This document shows positions 45,180 through 54,459 of a stretch of 64,000 nt of DNA, piece by piece. Position numbers and translations under genes: made by a program. Source of the stretch: Marinobacter sp. 1-4A (GTDB lineage: Bacteria; Pseudomonadota; Gammaproteobacteria; Pseudomonadales; Oleiphilaceae); contig NZ_VCGY01000010.1 in the NCBI RefSeq assembly GCF_016597725.1, forward strand, positions 62,001 through 126,000, written 5' to 3'. Numbering within the stretch: the stretch's first letter is position 1; every line of letters begins with the position of its first letter. The notes below the pieces were generated by a model. That model saw only the letters and a program-made list of their open reading frames with translations. It was not told the origin of the DNA and did no database searches.

Positions 45180-45728
45180 ATGCCCAAGCACTTTGAGCAA
45201 GCCCCCGGCCTATACGAAGAACCGGTTCCAGAAACGGAAGGTTATGTATTTAACCAAACCATGTTGCGAATCAAAGATCCCGAACGCTCCATGGATTTCT
45301 ACACGCGTGTAATGGGGATGCGGTTGGTGCGCAAGCTGGACTTCCCCGAAATGAAGTTTACGTTGTATTTTCTTGGCTACCTTGATGACCGGCAAGCCGG
45401 GTATGTGCCAACAGACGATGCGCACCGAACCACCTACACCTTTGGGCGTGAAGCCATGTTGGAACTGACTCATAACTGGGGTACAGAAAACGACGATGAC
45501 TTCGCTTACCACAATGGTAACGATGAGCCTCAAGGTTTTGGTCATATCGGGATAGCGGTACCCGATGTGTACACCGCCTGCGAGCGTTTTGAGAAATTAG
45601 ACATTGAGTTCGTAAAGAAGCCGGATGACGGCAAAATGAAAGGCTTGGCGTTTATTAAGGATCCAGATGGTTACTGGATTGAAATTCTGCAGCCGAATAT
45701 GCTGGAGAAACAGCGCAAAAACAGCTGA
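45180..45728 (+). CDS. gloA: lactoylglutathione lyase (glyoxalase I), Zn type
   Basis: A 182-residue glyoxalase I. Metal ligands: Gln in [20 protein letters not shown], Glu in [12 protein letters not shown], His in [13 protein letters not shown] and Glu in [10 protein letters not shown]. Gln replaces the first His of the E. coli nickel enzyme, as in the human and Pseudomonas zinc enzymes, and length agrees with that group. It converts the hemithioacetal of methylglyoxal and glutathione to S-lactoylglutathione. The start with AAGGGA seven bases upstream is preferred to one 24 bases earlier. Confidence 0.94.
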   Translation: MPKHFEQAPGLYEEPVPETEGYVFNQTMLRIKDPERSMDFYTRVMGMRLVRKLDFPEMKFTLYFLGYLDDRQAGYVPTDDAHRTTYTFGREAMLELTHNWGTENDDDFAYHNGNDEPQGFGHIGIAVPDVYTACERFEKLDIEFVKKPDDGKMKGLAFIKDPDGYWIEILQPNMLEKQRKNS

Positions 45729-45826
45729 TCATACGGATGCGCCGGTGTCGATTAGTTGCTTTCATAGAATGTTAGATGCATCACCGTTGGTCGGCCTACA
45801 GTAGGGTGGAGGCGAGTTTGCGAATA

Positions 45827-45856
45827 GGTCTGAAAGACCGGCGGCCGCAAGCCGCC
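45827..45856. repeat. two adjacent short hairpins after gloA
   Basis: GGTCT-GAA-AGACC (45827-45839) directly abuts GGCGGC-CGCAA-GCCGCC (45840-45856). Both are perfect. They lie in the 161-base gap between gloA and the convergent comEA gene and resemble a REP-like palindromic unit; a T-run is lacking. Confidence 0.5.
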
Positions 45857-45889
45857 GTCCCTTGGGCTTTAAAGTATTAATCTCGCAAG

Positions 45890-46159
45890 TTACTTCACAG
45901 TTAAACGCTCAGCGTTTTTCTCAACCGTGCGAGCGCCTATACCTTTCACATTGGCCAGCCCCTCTGGCGTTTTGAAAGGGCCGTTGGCTTTGCGATAAGC
46001 AATGATGGCCTCTGCTTTGCTGCTGCCAATACCATCAAGGCTTGCCAAAGTTGCTGCATCTGCGCTGTTGATATTGATAGTTGGTTGCTCTGCAAAGGCA
46101 AACCCACTTGCCAAGGTGAACAGTAATACGAGTGTGGCGAAAAAAGATGTGTGCTTCAT
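45890..46159 (-). CDS. comEA: ComEA-like helix-hairpin-helix protein
   Basis: An 89-residue protein: signal peptide (TLVLLFTLASGFAFA), then a double helix-hairpin-helix domain with TININSADAATLASLDGIGS and EGLANVKGIGARTVEKNAER. Members bind double-stranded DNA in the periplasm during uptake in competent bacteria; many short gammaproteobacterial members have not been tested. CAGGAG lies upstream of the ATG. Confidence 0.9.
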   Translation of the reverse strand: MKHTSFFATLVLLFTLASGFAFAEQPTININSADAATLASLDGIGSSKAEAIIAYRKANGPFKTPEGLANVKGIGARTVEKNAERLTVK

Positions 46160-46613
46160 GTAAGTGACTCCTGAGTCTAACGTGCATCGTTATGGCTATG
46201 AGTCAGGGTGCAATACAGCAGGAATAGGTTGCTCAGGTTTTTCGGGAGAGAAAAAGTGCGAAGGGAATTGGCAGAATAACGCTGAAAAAACAGTGCACGG
46301 GCAAGGACTACACTCCATGTAGTCCTGTGTTCCGTGAACCCCCGCCTATTCCTTTAGGCTGCACTCTTCCTAAGCGCTTCATCCTTGATCATCCTTGAAA
46401 GCCCATATCCTTCGGGCTGCTCCAAATCCCTTTGATAGCTCCGGTTCCGTAGAGCAGTCATCCCTGTGCCAACATTCCGTGCTGGCTTGTCATCCCTGAC
46501 ACCACCTATTCTAGCGGGAGCGAATTTGTGGGATACCGGAGATTGACTCACTGGCTTGTGAGATATCTCCTACAGGGGGCGTGCGCTCGAACCCTGTCGA
46601 CGAAAGCGATAGG
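46160..46613. other. 454-base spacer with strong secondary structure
   Basis: No gene is confidently supported. AGGACTACA (46304-46312) pairs with TGTAGTCCT (46318-46326). GGAGAT/TCAC (46538-46551) pairs with GTGA/ATCTCC (46558-46570). A 65-codon minus-strand frame at 46354-46551 lacks a recognised family, a good ribosome site and any membrane or signal feature. A structured RNA or repeated element is possible. Confidence 0.4.
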
Positions 46614-46757
46614 TTATAGTGAGTGCCCGAGCAGCCCTAAAACACCAAGGGTAATCAGGTAGCCTGCAACGATATAGTTGAGCAAGCGCGGGAATACCAG
46701 AATGCCAATGCCTGCGCCCAAGCTAATAAGGGGTGCGAGTTCTAGGTGAAGTGTCAT
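46614..46757 (-). CDS. DUF3096 small membrane protein
   Basis: A 47-residue protein read directly: MTLHLELAPLISLGAGIGIL, then VFPRLLNYIVAGYLITLGVL, then GLLGHSL. This matches the DUF3096 pattern (P-L-I-x-L-x-AG, then PRLLNYIVAxYLIxxGxxGL). Two short hydrophobic helices make it an inner-membrane protein. Function unknown. TGAGGA lies six bases before the ATG, a good ribosome site. Confidence 0.9.
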   Translation of the reverse strand: MTLHLELAPLISLGAGIGILVFPRLLNYIVAGYLITLGVLGLLGHSL

Positions 46758-46916
46758 AAGTTTCCTCAGCGATCATTTTTGAAAAACGAAAGAAATCTTG
46801 GCACTGAATGCGTAGGGCAGCAACTCCCTTTATGGGGGGGCGTGTTGACGGGCGTATCCGTTAGGCTAATAAATGTTCGATTTAGCCTTTAGTTCACCTT
46901 TCTGGAGTAATTGGTA

Positions 46917-47711
46917 ATGACTGATAGAACTATCTGGATAACCGGCGCATCCGCAGGTATTGGCGAAGCCTTGGCCGCCCGTTTTGCTCAGGAGGGTGCC
47001 CGCCTTGTTCTTTCCGCCCGCAGGCAAAGTGAACTGGAGCGTGTAGCCGAGCGTTGCCGCAATAAGGGCCTCAGCGCGGATCAGGTGCTGGTTTTGCCTC
47101 TGGACGTTACAGATTGGGAGGCTTTGCCGGGTGCAGTACAGACAGTGCTCGACCAGTTCGGTGGAATTGATTTGTTGATCAACAACGCCGGTCTCTCCCA
47201 GCGGTCCTTGTGTGTGGATACAGATATGTCGGTCTACCGCCAATTGATGGAGGTGGATGTGATGGGACAGATTGCCCTGACCAAAGCTGTTCTGCCCCAC
47301 ATGCTTGAGCGGGGTACTGGTCATATTGCCGTAACCGCCAGCGTAGCGGGCAAGGTCGGCGCACCAACACGTACCGGCTACTGCGCCGCCAAGCATGCGG
47401 TTATGGGCTTCTTCGATGCTTTGCGCACCGAAGTGGAAGGGCAGGGAGTGCATGTATCAACCATCGTGCCCGGCTTTATTCGCACGGATATCTCCCGGAA
47501 TGCGCTAACAGGTGATGGCCAGACTTTCGGCGAAGAAGATGAAAATATCGCAGGCGGAATGGATGTGAGTGAGTGTGCAGACGTGGTGGTGAAGGCTTTG
47601 AACAGCAAAAAACGTGAGATCCCGGTGGGTAAAGGCAAGGAAATGGCGGCGCTTTGGGTTAAGCGTTTGTCGCCGGAAATGTTGTTCCGTCTTGCCAGGG
47701 CATCCAAATAA
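46917..47711 (+). CDS. SDR family oxidoreductase (DHRS7B-like)
   Basis: A 264-residue classical SDR: TGASAGIGEALAARF, NNAGLSQ, the catalytic Ser in TASVAGKVG and Tyr/Lys in YCAAKHAVMGF. IVPGFIRTDISRNALTGDG follows. The pattern with a C-terminal hydrophobic patch resembles DHRS7B-type enzymes acting on lipidic or steroid-like carbonyls, but the substrate is not known. GGAG is nine bases before the ATG. A Rho-independent terminator follows. Confidence 0.88.
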   Translation: MTDRTIWITGASAGIGEALAARFAQEGARLVLSARRQSELERVAERCRNKGLSADQVLVLPLDVTDWEALPGAVQTVLDQFGGIDLLINNAGLSQRSLCVDTDMSVYRQLMEVDVMGQIALTKAVLPHMLERGTGHIAVTASVAGKVGAPTRTGYCAAKHAVMGFFDALRTEVEGQGVHVSTIVPGFIRTDISRNALTGDGQTFGEEDENIAGGMDVSECADVVVKALNSKKREIPVGKGKEMAALWVKRLSPEMLFRLARASK

Positions 47712-47734
47712 GCTATCCGGTTTGGAACGCAGTT

Positions 47735-48592
47735 TTAGAACAGTCCCATTTGGGGCTGTTTTTCGCTAAAGCTTAGTGCTTCCAACCCGTCCACCCGCTC
47801 CCTGATAAGCCTCGTCCAGAGCTCGGTCAGTGCGAGCGCATCACCTATGTCCGGCATGTGTAAAAAGAAATAGGGCCGCCGACCTTCTTCAACCCAAGTG
47901 GCAATGCGTTCAACCCAAGGTGCCAGATAGCGGCGGTTACTTTCTAGATCTGGGTGCCCAATGTAGCGGATAACCGGGGCTGCATCACCGGGAAGCAAGT
48001 GCACCGGCACTCTTGGCTTTTTGCGCTGTGCTTCAATAGTGATGTCTTTATCTGGCGTCGCATCTGGCAACGCCGAAAATAAAGCACGTGTATCCATGCA
48101 TACCCGTGCGACTCTGCGCTCACGAAGGCCACGGTTTAGTGCTTTTTCAACATCCCCTTTGCTGAAAAAAGCCTTGTGGCGTACCTCAACTGCACATTCC
48201 AGTGGTGCTGGCAGGGCGTCGATAAAGTCCCATAGGTTGTTCAGGTGCCTTGGTCCAAATGCCGCAGGGAGTTGCAGGAGGAATGGGCCGAGCACGTCTT
48301 TCAAGGGGGCAACAATGTCCAGAAAGTCGCGCACGCTTGCGTCCACGCCAGACAGTAGGCGGTCGTGAGTAATCTGACGAGGGAATTTTAGTAGAAAGCG
48401 AAAATTGTCTGGCACCTGCGCACGCCATTGCCGGCACTGTTCCTGGCTGGGTGTCGCATAAAACGTTGTGTTGCCTTCAACACAGTTAAACACCTGGCTG
48501 TAACGGCCCAGCGGGCTTTCGCCCGGTGGTAGCAGGTTACCCCATGCTGGGTGTTGCCATTGAGGGCAGCCAAGAAAGTAGGGCAGTGCCAT
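47735..48592 (-). CDS. DUF72 family protein
   Basis: A 285-residue TIM-barrel-like protein: FLGCPQWQHPAWGNLLPPGE, then YSQVFNCVEGNTTFYATPSQ, FRFLLKFPRQITHDR, and GPFLLQLPAAFGP. This is the DUF72/YecE family, of unknown function. The C-terminus QPQMGLF is a typical ending. No ribosome site is evident. Its last codons carry the terminator of the neighbouring SDR gene. Confidence 0.88.
   Translation of the reverse strand: MALPYFLGCPQWQHPAWGNLLPPGESPLGRYSQVFNCVEGNTTFYATPSQEQCRQWRAQVPDNFRFLLKFPRQITHDRLLSGVDASVRDFLDIVAPLKDVLGPFLLQLPAAFGPRHLNNLWDFIDALPAPLECAVEVRHKAFFSKGDVEKALNRGLRERRVARVCMDTRALFSALPDATPDKDITIEAQRKKPRVPVHLLPGDAAPVIRYIGHPDLESNRRYLAPWVERIATWVEEGRRPYFFLHMPDIGDALALTELWTRLIRERVDGLEALSFSEKQPQMGLF
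47740..47763 (+). terminator. Rho-independent terminator of the SDR gene
   Basis: ACAGTCCC and GGGGCTGT form an eight-pair stem with one G-U pair around ATTT, followed by TTTT. It lies within the last codons of the convergent DUF72 gene. Confidence 0.7.
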
Positions 48593-48629
48593 TGTCAGCG
48601 GTTCCGGATAGTAGGGTGTTATGTATGCG

Positions 48630-49757
48630 CTATAGCTTACCGTATCCGGAATGCCGATGCCGCCTGCCGCTCAGGGTTGCCACAAGATGACTTAAGGCGT
48701 GGAGTAACGCCATCAATAGCGGGGCCAGTAGCCACAACAGCCAACTGCCGATGTACAGTACAGGGATAAGCAATAGCAGCCACCCCAAAAATTGAACGGC
48801 GGCTACTGGGTAGCCAAGCACCTCTGCCACGCCGGCAAATAAGTCATTGATAAGGCTTGGGTGGGTAACAACAAGGTAGCCTGCGCCAATAAACAAGGGC
48901 CACTTGGCGTATCGGGCGCTGCGCAGAGCCAGTTTTCCGCTGCGGGTCACCCTCGCAGCCAGGGCAGCGGAGCGAGTACCCCGGCTTGCACCCTTGGTGG
49001 CAACTGCAGTGGCCCGCCCTACCTGAAGCACTTTCACTGCACTGGCAAAGACTAAGATATCCACCGAGGCCCAGCCAATATCGCCTGCGGTAACCTCTTT
49101 TCCAGAGCGGTAGTTGCGTTCCAAATCACGAATGCCGCTGGCGAAAAACTGGTTTAACCCTTCTAGTACCCGTTCTGTTCCAATCCATTGGGTTGTGCCC
49201 TGGCTGTCCACAACAAACTGACCCAGAAAATCGTGGCCTTCGCTTTGAATAAAATTGACTGCGTACCAGCCTCGCTCTTCCGGTGACAGGTTGCTGCGTT
49301 CGTTGGGTTGTTTGTTGTCTGGCTCAGATGCCTCCGGGAGGCCGGTAAGAAAACGTTTGGCGGCTTGATACTTACGAGAAGCCGTGTTCATCCACTCAAT
49401 AGTGCTAATAGGCTGGTTTACGAAATGCTGAATGGGCGGCAAAACCTCCTCGCCATAGCGCCGCAGAATATCCTGAAACTCGGGCTCGGAAGCGTAAAGC
49501 GGAAACAGCGCTCTAGCCATGTTTGGGAAGCGCATAAACGCAGCTTGCGCTTTCAGTAGCAGCAAGGGGTCATCCGACATATCGAGCAGTATCGCTTGAA
49601 TCTCGACGGACTCTTGCTCTATGTCCGGGAAGTCACCGAGCACATCACGGGCGTGAATGTTAATCAGCTTGTGCTCAATAGGGACCGGCTGGGCTATAGT
49701 GCTAAAAACAGCTGCTAACAGAAGGGCGGCTGCACAAATCAGGAGTAGCTTTTTCAA
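48630..49757 (-). CDS. hypothetical exported/membrane protein
   Basis: A 375-residue protein with TTG start, a signal peptide (LLLICAAALLLAAVFSTIAQ), a soluble region of about 200 residues (IEHKLINIHARDVLGDFPDI, then GWYAVNFIQSEGHDFLGQFV), a basic Ala/Arg-rich stretch and two or three C-terminal membrane helices (FLGWLLLLIPVLYIGSWLLW). No family was recognised. It precedes the DUF72 gene by 37 bases on the same strand. Confidence 0.65.
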   Translation of the reverse strand: MKKLLLICAAALLLAAVFSTIAQPVPIEHKLINIHARDVLGDFPDIEQESVEIQAILLDMSDDPLLLLKAQAAFMRFPNMARALFPLYASEPEFQDILRRYGEEVLPPIQHFVNQPISTIEWMNTASRKYQAAKRFLTGLPEASEPDNKQPNERSNLSPEERGWYAVNFIQSEGHDFLGQFVVDSQGTTQWIGTERVLEGLNQFFASGIRDLERNYRSGKEVTAGDIGWASVDILVFASAVKVLQVGRATAVATKGASRGTRSAALAARVTRSGKLALRSARYAKWPLFIGAGYLVVTHPSLINDLFAGVAEVLGYPVAAVQFLGWLLLLIPVLYIGSWLLWLLAPLLMALLHALSHLVATLSGRRHRHSGYGKL

Positions 49758-49887
49758 ATGGTCACCCGTGCGGATCGATTATTCATAACCACCAGTCTAG
49801 CGCGAACTGAGAAAGTTGGATTTGTTCCGTTTCCGCTATCGTTACCCAACTGCGGCCACGATGGCATCAATTTCGGGTTCTGCGTAA

Positions 49888-51753
49888 ATGGCTAGAATGA
49901 AATCGTTTGTTCTGCCAGTGCTGGCACTGGCGGTATTGTCGGTCAGTTTCTGGTACAGCGCAGGGTGGTTGCAGCTGTGTGCGGGCTTGGCTTTGTTCCT
50001 GTTTGGGATGCAATGCCTTGAAGAAGGCTTGAAAGAGCTTGCAGGAAGTCGGCTTGAGCAATTGTTGGAGCGCAGCACAGCAACGCCACTGAAAGGGCTG
50101 ATGTTTGGTGTAGGCGGCACCATGATTCTGCAATCAACCACCCTGATGTCTTTGTTGACCATTGCATTTATCAGCACCGGGTTGATTCATTTAGCAGGTG
50201 GTATCTCAATTCTATTGGGCATCAACCTGGGCACCAGTGGAGGCATCTGGTTACTTGCGGCCGCCGGCCAGAATTTTAGCCTGAGCCCACTGGCCCTGCC
50301 GTTACTTGTGTTCGGTGTTCTTGCCGGTTTCAACTCTCCAAAGGGCAAGGCTTTTGGCCGTATTGTGCTGGGCATCGCTTTTATATTTTTGGGCATCGAT
50401 CAAATAAAAAGCGGCTTCACCGAGTTTGGTAGTGTGATTGATCTGGCCGGGCCTATGGATAGCAGCTTCATGGTCCAGCTCAGTTTTGTTGCAGTTGGTC
50501 TGGTTTTAACAGCGATTCTGCAGTCTAGTCACGCCACCTTGATGTTAGTTTTGGCCGCGTTGGCTGGCGGCCAGATAGAGCTTTGGCAGGGTATTGCCAT
50601 TGCCATTGGCGGCAATATAGGTAGCAGTGTAACCACGGCATTCGTTGGTTGGCTGGGCGGTAATCGCAGTGGGCAGCGGTTGGCGCTTGTGCATGCATTA
50701 TTCAACATTCTTACGGGGCTAGTTACCTTCTTGTTGCTGTCGCCCCTTACTTGGGTTTCTCAGGCCCTGATGAGCGTGTTTGGTGCAGGCGATAACACGC
50801 TGTTGCAACTGGCCATGTTCCAAACCCTATTCAACGGAATTGGTGTGCTGCTGTTCTGGCCTTGGCAGACACAGCTGGAGCGGGGGTTGCGCCGGGTGTT
50901 GCCAGATCGCACAGAGCCAGCTGTATTAATCACAGACGCAACCACCGGCCCTCGCAACCTTGTGGAACAGCGAGTGTTGCCCGAGAGCCACGCGCGATAC
51001 CTAAACGAGGCGGCGCTGGCCTCCGTCGACACGGCTTCCCGGGCGGTGGTTCAGGAGTTGCAACACCTTGGTCGGTTGAGCCTTGAGGTGATTTGCCATG
51101 CGCTTTATCAGCCAGTCGAGCAGCTGATTTCGCGAGAGGTGGATGAAGCACGGCTGAATGCGAGACCCGATGATACCGAAGGCTTGGATACAGAGGATTT
51201 ATATCGGCGCCATATCAAAGTTGTGTATTCCGACCTCTTGGGTTTTATGAGCCGTCTGGACACCACCAAGGATGAGGACCACCAGCAATTTTGGATGACC
51301 TGCCAGATGGCGGCATTACAGTTGGTGGACGCAGTGAAAGACGCAAAAGCGCTGCAGAAAAATCTGGGACGTTATCTACGGGATGAACGCTCGCTTGCCC
51401 ATGAGCACTACATGGAACTACGCCGTCACCTGCTGTGGGTGCTAAGACAAGTGCGTGAAGTCAGTAGGCTGGAAGTGCCAGACGACGCGTGGCGCAACCG
51501 TTTGGACTGGGTAGACAGCGAAGCTGTAAAGTTTGATTCCGGCTTCCGACACCAAATCTTCAGCGATGTGCGCAAAGGCGAGCTGAACAACCTGCAGGCC
51601 AGCTCGTTAATGCACGATCTCGGGTACTCCGTTCGCATAACCCAAAGCTTCCGCAACGTGCTGCAGTTGGGGCTTGCGGATGGTGATGAGCTGCTACGTG
51701 AAGTGCGCCGGTTAGGAAGCGACGATGACGATTCTCCGCTTATCCGGGCGTGA
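49888..51753 (+). CDS. Na/Pi cotransporter family protein
   Basis: A 621-residue inner-membrane protein: two inverted Na_Pi_cotrans repeats, each with a Q-S-S/T-rich motif (TMILQSTTLMSLLTIAF and TAILQSSHATLMLVLAAL) and GINLGTSGGIW / GGNIGSSVTTAF. The C-terminal ~240 residues are helical and PhoU-like. It is expected to move phosphate with sodium, or act in phosphate homeostasis as YjbB does. Its 3' end overlaps that of a convergent methyltransferase gene by 14 bases. Confidence 0.9.
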   Translation: MARMKSFVLPVLALAVLSVSFWYSAGWLQLCAGLALFLFGMQCLEEGLKELAGSRLEQLLERSTATPLKGLMFGVGGTMILQSTTLMSLLTIAFISTGLIHLAGGISILLGINLGTSGGIWLLAAAGQNFSLSPLALPLLVFGVLAGFNSPKGKAFGRIVLGIAFIFLGIDQIKSGFTEFGSVIDLAGPMDSSFMVQLSFVAVGLVLTAILQSSHATLMLVLAALAGGQIELWQGIAIAIGGNIGSSVTTAFVGWLGGNRSGQRLALVHALFNILTGLVTFLLLSPLTWVSQALMSVFGAGDNTLLQLAMFQTLFNGIGVLLFWPWQTQLERGLRRVLPDRTEPAVLITDATTGPRNLVEQRVLPESHARYLNEAALASVDTASRAVVQELQHLGRLSLEVICHALYQPVEQLISREVDEARLNARPDDTEGLDTEDLYRRHIKVVYSDLLGFMSRLDTTKDEDHQQFWMTCQMAALQLVDAVKDAKALQKNLGRYLRDERSLAHEHYMELRRHLLWVLRQVREVSRLEVPDDAWRNRLDWVDSEAVKFDSGFRHQIFSDVRKGELNNLQASSLMHDLGYSVRITQSFRNVLQLGLADGDELLREVRRLGSDDDDSPLIRA

Positions 51754-52495
51754 GTGTTTTTACACACACAAAAATCGCATTTCCGGATGACTTGTCCCAC
51801 GGCATGATCTTTTCGTAGTCGTGCTCAAGAATATGGACATCAAAGTAGGGTTGTAAAAGGCTTGCCAGGTCTTCGAAGCTCACCGCCACCATAGGATGTT
51901 CGTCGTCCCATGACTGAGTGATGCCATCGGTGGTTTTTGTGATACTGAGTTTAAGGCTTTGCTGCTCCCCGTCACCACAGTAATGCCATGCAGAGCGGAA
52001 GGTGAAAAAGCTATCTTCTCGGGTTAGGTCGTGCCGTTCCGCCAGAGTGTTATCAATTTTGGTTTTATCGACGGAATTGAAGCAAAACACGCCGCCAGGC
52101 TTGAGTGCACGATGTGCGCTGACAATACACTGTTTCAGTTGTTCGATAGTGGCACTGTAGTGAATGGAATACAGAAAGCAAGTGATCAAATCCAAAGGTT
52201 CATCAACCTGAAAATCGCACATATCCCCTAATGTAAATTGCGCTTCCGGACACCGGGTTTTTGCTTGCTCCAGCATAGGCTGGTTTATGTCCAGCCCGCT
52301 GCTCTGATACCCGAAATCGATAAAATAGCGCACGTGAGGCCCCGTTCCGCAGGCGAGATCTAGGTGGGCATTACCCTCATTGCCAAATAGCTGGTGCAGC
52401 CTACGAACGCCGTAACTTTGCGCGTGGTAGTTAATGTCTGCACACATCAGGTCGTAATAAGCGGATAAGTCTGTATATAAATAGCTAGAGGGCAT
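51740..52495 (-). CDS. class I SAM-dependent methyltransferase
   Basis: A 251-residue Rossmann methyltransferase: HLDLACGTGPHVRYFIDFGY (motif I), SGLDINQPMLEQAKTR (post-I), LITCFLYSIHYS (motif IV) and HRALKPGGVFCFNSVDKTK (motif VI). The N-terminal YLYTDLSAYYDLMC is like that of small-molecule methyltransferases. The substrate is not deducible. It shares 14 bases with the convergent Na/Pi gene. Confidence 0.88.
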   Translation of the reverse strand: MPSSYLYTDLSAYYDLMCADINYHAQSYGVRRLHQLFGNEGNAHLDLACGTGPHVRYFIDFGYQSSGLDINQPMLEQAKTRCPEAQFTLGDMCDFQVDEPLDLITCFLYSIHYSATIEQLKQCIVSAHRALKPGGVFCFNSVDKTKIDNTLAERHDLTREDSFFTFRSAWHYCGDGEQQSLKLSITKTTDGITQSWDDEHPMVAVSFEDLASLLQPYFDVHILEHDYEKIMPWDKSSGNAIFVCVKTLTPG

Positions 52496-52585
52496 GGCGA
52501 CCTGACGGATTTAGCGGGGAAAAGGGTATGAGAGGATGGCGGCGCATTCTAAGCCAATCCGCAGTATTTGCGAAGCGGATAAAAT

Positions 52586-54454
52586 CTAGGGAGTCTCTGC
52601 TGCTTCTAACCGGGGATTTCTCGGGTAGTAGCGCTCTGGCAGCCGTTCAATGTAAGGGAAAAAGCGGGCGTCTTTGTAAGGCATTTTCATAAAGCCGGAT
52701 ACGCCCAGCCCGGTGATCTGATCTACGGCCGCCAGAATTTCATCCAACCGCTGGCGGAATTCATCTTCTTTCTCGGGGTCCAGCAGTCTGTATTGGCTGT
52801 GTATTTTTAGGTGAAGAGGTAAAGCCTCGAAAATAATCATCCCGGTGTGGCGGATACTGTTGAGCGCTTCGAGGGATTTGATGATGGGTTGCGGCAGCAC
52901 CAAGAATTCCTCCGGGTCTGGCCCGTCTTCAAAGTAGGAATGCACTCGTGAGCGATCCTCTACTTCCGGTGCGGAGCTCACTTGATAGGGCAGCCGCATT
53001 TCCGGTGGCGCTACGAATGGTTGATCTTGTTCGTCTCGTTCGATGTGCAGAGTGTCCCGGGCATTGAAAAGGCAGCTTTTGAATATGCCCTGCCGGTAGA
53101 TTGCCTGAGCCAAGTGAACCATGTTATTCACAGCCGTGGTGAAGGCGGTTCGGAGTTCGGGATCATGTAGATTTAAAGAGGTGTCCACATAAACACCGTC
53201 AGGTTCCCAGCGCACAGCAAGGCCGCCTTCTACCGGGTATCTGCCCAACCGACTCACTGCAGCCAGAAAGGCTTTTTCAGTGTCCCCCATGCCCTGCATG
53301 AAGTTTTTGTAGTAGCGGTCGAGCTGCACGTCGTTGACATCATTCAGAGACTCGTCGGCGCCTTCCTGCCGCAAAAACGCTTTTCGGGAGCTGTAAACAA
53401 CAGTGTCGATTTCACGATTCGAGATTCGCAACCAGATGGGCACCAGTTGTGGAGGAGGTGGTTCCGGCAGGTCGATCATCACTGTGCGCCCCATGCGCGG
53501 CATTTCTTTCAGGTAATGATCACCGGCTCGCATGCGCAGGGCAGGGTCAGGATCCAGCATGCCGTCTAGCATGCGTGCAAACTCCATGGGCAAGCCGAGC
53601 GACGTTGCAGGAATGGCCAGATGACCGAAACGGCAGGATTGCCCGGACGCCAACGCGTAAAGAGTGGCCGCCGCACCTTGTTCGTCAAATCGTGGCGATG
53701 AGAGCCCTCCGTAAAGCTGCTCCTCACCAATAAAGTACACATCGCCCAGGCGAGCGTTGGTTTGTTGCAGGTTGTCGGACATCAGCTCCATCACGCTGGG
53801 GCTAAGGAACTGTTGGTTAGCGTCCAGTTGAGCAAAGACTGAAGAACCCCAGTCGATCAGGGCGATGTTTTCGGTTTCAGCATCAAACACCAGATTGGAC
53901 GGTTTGATATCCCCGTGCACAATCGGGCGACGTCCGTTATCGGTTTCGCGTCGCAGATTACGCAGTATATCGGCCAACTGGTCGGCGATACGTATAATCA
54001 GGCGTGGGCTCAGGCGTCCCTCCCGCAACGAGACTTCCTCCAGATTAAAGCCGGGTGCGCGCTCCATAACCAGAATCGGTTGGCTGCCTGCGCGGTGGTA
54101 GGCAACCAGAGCAGGTACCCGAGGGTGCTCTACCTGCTCCAGAATATAGGCTTCGTCTTCCAGCCGGTCATGCAGATGCTGGGGCAGGGTGATGCGGGTG
54201 AACTTGAATACATGCTCAAGATCCCGCGCACCCTCCAGTGGCAGCCGACCGGCAAAGACAAAACCAAAGGCGCCTTTGCCAATCATCGCAACATCGGCGT
54301 AGCCCATCTGCCTGAGTTGGGTTGTGCATAGCTCAACCCAATCTTTCAGCTTTCTCGCATCGTCGTGGCTGAGCAGGTAAATGGACTGCTCTTCCGGGAT
54401 GTAGAACTGCTGCAGCTGTGCCTGTCGCGGCGATGATGAATCCGGTGGCGCCAT
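52586..54454 (-). CDS. Hanks-type serine/threonine kinase-like protein
   Basis: A 622-residue protein. The kinase core is complete: glycine loop IGKGAFGFVF (58-67), Lys in HVFKFT (84), helix-C Glu (106), HGDIKPSN catalytic loop (180-187), and DWG in place of DFG (201-203). The C-terminal ~300 residues are a region I do not recognise; no membrane helix or PASTA repeats. The start ATG lies five bases after the E2 stop without a ribosome site, so it is coupled to the BCKDH operon. An upstream GTG inside E2 was rejected. Confidence 0.85.
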   Translation of the reverse strand: MAPPDSSSPRQAQLQQFYIPEEQSIYLLSHDDARKLKDWVELCTTQLRQMGYADVAMIGKGAFGFVFAGRLPLEGARDLEHVFKFTRITLPQHLHDRLEDEAYILEQVEHPRVPALVAYHRAGSQPILVMERAPGFNLEEVSLREGRLSPRLIIRIADQLADILRNLRRETDNGRRPIVHGDIKPSNLVFDAETENIALIDWGSSVFAQLDANQQFLSPSVMELMSDNLQQTNARLGDVYFIGEEQLYGGLSSPRFDEQGAAATLYALASGQSCRFGHLAIPATSLGLPMEFARMLDGMLDPDPALRMRAGDHYLKEMPRMGRTVMIDLPEPPPPQLVPIWLRISNREIDTVVYSSRKAFLRQEGADESLNDVNDVQLDRYYKNFMQGMGDTEKAFLAAVSRLGRYPVEGGLAVRWEPDGVYVDTSLNLHDPELRTAFTTAVNNMVHLAQAIYRQGIFKSCLFNARDTLHIERDEQDQPFVAPPEMRLPYQVSSAPEVEDRSRVHSYFEDGPDPEEFLVLPQPIIKSLEALNSIRHTGMIIFEALPLHLKIHSQYRLLDPEKEDEFRQRLDEILAAVDQITGLGVSGFMKMPYKDARFFPYIERLPERYYPRNPRLEAAETP

Positions 54455-54459
54455 ACTGG

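Noticed and set aside
46354..46551. 65-codon minus-strand frame (starts MSQSPVSHKFAPARIGG)
   Set aside because: No family, no signal or membrane feature, weak ribosome site, and the segment has strong hairpins; kept as intergenic.
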